From Rhizophagus irregularis (taxonomy: Eukaryota; Glomeromycota; Glomeromycetes; Glomerales; Glomeraceae): a DNA stretch of 64,000 nucleotides. The notes beneath the pieces are model-generated. The model was given only the letters and a program-made list of their open reading frames with translations. It had not been told where the DNA came from and searched no databases. Shown here piece by piece: positions 62,024-64,000 of the stretch (positions are counted from its first letter, which is position 1; every line of letters starts with the position of its first letter). The stretch spans positions 2,046,001 to 2,110,000 of the forward strand of contig NC_089459.1 of the NCBI RefSeq assembly GCF_026210795.1. Reading direction: 5' to 3'. A program made the translations under genes and the position numbers.

Positions 62024-63119
62024 AGGGGTTGAACACCCTTGGCTCATTGGTTAGTCTGTGAGTCCCCTCGTGAAGCCTGAGTATGGTGAAGTCGCAGGTT
62101 CGATTCTGCTGATCACGGAAATTAAAAGAATTTTACTGCGGACATTACTACCAATAGTGTGAAGGTACAGGGATTAGTGTAGGCTGGACTGCATCATGGT
62201 GAATTAGTATGTACCAGTCGGCGACATATTTCAACAAAGGGTCATGGTGTTTTCCTAGCGTTCCCTATGAGGCCATTGGGAAGCCTATTGTCTTGTCTGG
62301 ATGGTCACTGCTTGCATACCATCTGGGTGAGCTCTTGTCTTGGTGGTCACTCTGCGATACCACTAAGGGTGTGGTAAACTTTACTGCGAAGGTTTACTTA
62401 ATGCTAGATGGTCTTCATACATGGTAAAGTCTCAAGTGCAATGTCTTAGCAGTAGTTTACCTTCTAATAGATTTAGGCTGATTGGAGACGTTCGTAGGCT
62501 CACAGGTATATAAGGTTCTAAGGTGAGGTTCGATTCCTCAGTGAATTTGACGTACTGGTGGGTGATCCTTGGGTAACTGGGTTGGTTACTTATAATAAAA
62601 GGGGTGATCCCAATACCCTTAGCAGCTTACTGTCCTGGTAGTCAGCTACTATTACTACTGGGGGATTTACAACTATGGTGGGCTAGTATGGTAATCGCGG
62701 CCTGTAGTGGGCTTTGAGTGAGGCCATATTAGTAGTCTTAATATTGCAGTACCTCTAAGCCTAACCATCATGGAAGGACTTCTAGATTGTCTGCTCCGTT
62801 ATATCTGCCGTACGTGGGTGGTTCGCTCACTTCTGACAGGTGCTAGGGAAGGGGGGGGTATAACTGCGTCAGAAAACCTGCTACACTACGATCCTTGTGT
62901 GGGTATAAACTTGGGTTGTCTTCTCAGTATGGTATATAGGGGGTAGGGGGGATGAACATCCGGTTACTTCTAAATAATTAGAGTAGGTTGCTTAGTTATC
63001 TGTTGCTCAACGGTAGGAGTATATTACTGCAACTGGTGTTGTAATGCTCCCTTCACGTAGCTTTGGTGAGCCGGCTATGCTGATGTCTCCTAAAACATAA
63101 AAAAAAAAAAAAAAAAAAA
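62024..63119 (+). mobile_element. tRNA-headed poly(A) retroposon (long SINE-like)
   Basis: A 1.1-kb block, clearly richer in G+C than its surroundings. The head has an A-box-like TGGCTCATTGG (62040-62050) and a B box GGTTCGATTC (62097-62106) in a T-arm-like hairpin (GCAG/CTGC). A second B box GGTTCGATTCC lies at 62527-62537. The 3' end is a run of 21-22 A. A perfect 13-bp target duplication ATATTTTTTAATA flanks it (62011-62023 and 63120-63132). There is no convincing ORF. The interior has diverged duplications such as CTTGTCTGGATGGTCACTGC / CTTGTCTTGGTGGTCACTCT. Confidence 0.85.
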
Positions 63120-63381
63120 ATATTTTTTAATATAAAAGTTACTTATTTTTTTTACGTAAAATTGCATATTTATAAATCTATATATAGATTATAATAATTC
63201 ATAATTTTATTTTAAAGAATAAGTAGAAAATTACATAATTTTACATAAAAATGTATGTATAAAATTTCGTAAAAATGAGTATAATTTTTAAAATTTTTAC
63301 ACAATATTTTGCATATTTTTAGCTACTAGTTATTAATTTATAAAATTATGAACAATATGTACAGTTCTATCAATACTTCAA

Positions 63382-63942
63382 TTGGTACAATATAAAATTC
63401 ATTTACAAAAAGTCAGGAAATTTTTTTTCTATCATATTTACAGGAAAAATTACTCAATTGTATGGATCATCAGTTCCCATTTCAAAGATCTGCTCCTTCA
63501 TAATCGTATTACCAAAACATGTTTTAAATTCTCATACAAAAAATACAGATTTTTTTTAGCCTTTATGTTCCATATGAATATAGACATACAAACAATACTC
63601 TTTGTAGTCTCCCTAGATCCATCATTATATTCCGCAATAATGTGGATCAATCTAGAAAAGGTTACAAAAATACAGTACGTTAAACACCATTCCAACGATT
63701 CATCATCTGAATATAAACCAATCAAACCTCACTGACCAAAAAATGCAGTTATCAACATATACAAAAAATGGAGTAATAACGAAATTAAACAGGTTTACAG
63801 CCACCAACAGGATATTACTTACACAACTTCTTATCATCATTATCAGTTTCTAAAATCACATCGATCGGTATCAAGCAACATACTTATGTTAAGGTTTTCA
63901 GCTCTTGGTCTATCAATAAAGCACTACGAAAACTTTATGTAA
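63382..63942 (+). pseudogene. unidentified ORF interrupted by one stop
   Basis: One frame runs from MVQYKIHLQKVRKF to SIKHYENFM with a single TGA at 63733-63735. Composition is less A/T-simple than the neighbourhood and has words such as ILFVVSLDPSLYSAIMWINL. It resembles the remains of a repeat-encoded protein, but I recognise no domain. A minus-strand ORF (63498-63725) overlaps it. Confidence 0.3.
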
Positions 63943-64000
63943 TAAATCACTGATGTTTACACGTTCAATTCTTACCTACACAATCAACCAATTCAAAAGA

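Noticed and set aside
62024-62115. functional tRNA gene
   Set aside because: A and B boxes and a T-arm are present, but no paired acceptor stem or convincing anticodon arm can be drawn; it is better read as a SINE head.
62209-62427. 72-aa ORF in the SINE-like block
   Set aside because: Explained by the higher GC of a noncoding retroposon; the frame crosses the internal duplications with no conservation signal.

Overview
The window is about 80% A+T, with dense short spliceosomal introns (about 55-110 nt) and eukaryotic genes. It reads as nuclear DNA of an early-diverging fungus. HMG-box genes of the kind expanded in arbuscular mycorrhizal fungi, A-rich intergenic DNA and several transposon families suggest a Rhizophagus-like (Glomeromycotina) genome; the species is an inference. 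Gene models were spliced by hand: each junction was checked for reading phase and, where noted, against family sequences as I remember them.

Left part (1-21,100) is gene-rich. In order: the 3' half of mdm12 (ERMES, +), a CoA-type NUDIX hydrolase (-), a 7-kb gene-poor AT-rich stretch, an unrecognised single-pass coiled-coil membrane protein (+), a YbeY-type endoribonuclease (-), a complete muskelin (-, 15 exons, GID/CTLH ubiquitin ligase), a ZMAT5-like U11/U12 snRNP 20K protein (-), eIF5 (+, divergent from ZMAT5), and a small multi-span membrane protein (+).

Middle part (21,100-44,750): an intronless HMG-box gene (-), then a complete 69-exon DNA-PKcs homologue (+, 26263-43565, 4056 aa predicted), then a short divergent HMG-like gene (+). 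The DNA-PKcs gene carries four introns with U12-type signals, two of them AT-AC. ZMAT5, a minor-spliceosome protein, lies 9 kb away, so the window holds both minor-spliceosome substrates and one of its components. The kinase also keeps an SQ/TQ cluster where vertebrate DNA-PKcs has its ABCDE autophosphorylation sites.

Right part (44,750-64,000) is a transposon graveyard. It has a small mariner-like candidate, a 244-bp hAT-like MITE with a perfect 8-bp target duplication, a decayed transposase-like pseudogene, and a MULE-like MITE inserted in an 80-bp-class tandem repeat. A hAT-like element rich in GGATATCC words is split by a 9.4-kb Ty3/Gypsy retrotransposon on the minus strand, with two LTRs and broken gag/pol. 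After it come a truncated inverted copy of the MULE-like MITE, and a 1.1-kb GC-rich tRNA-headed, poly(A)-tailed insertion with a perfect 13-bp target duplication, which looks like an unusually long SINE.
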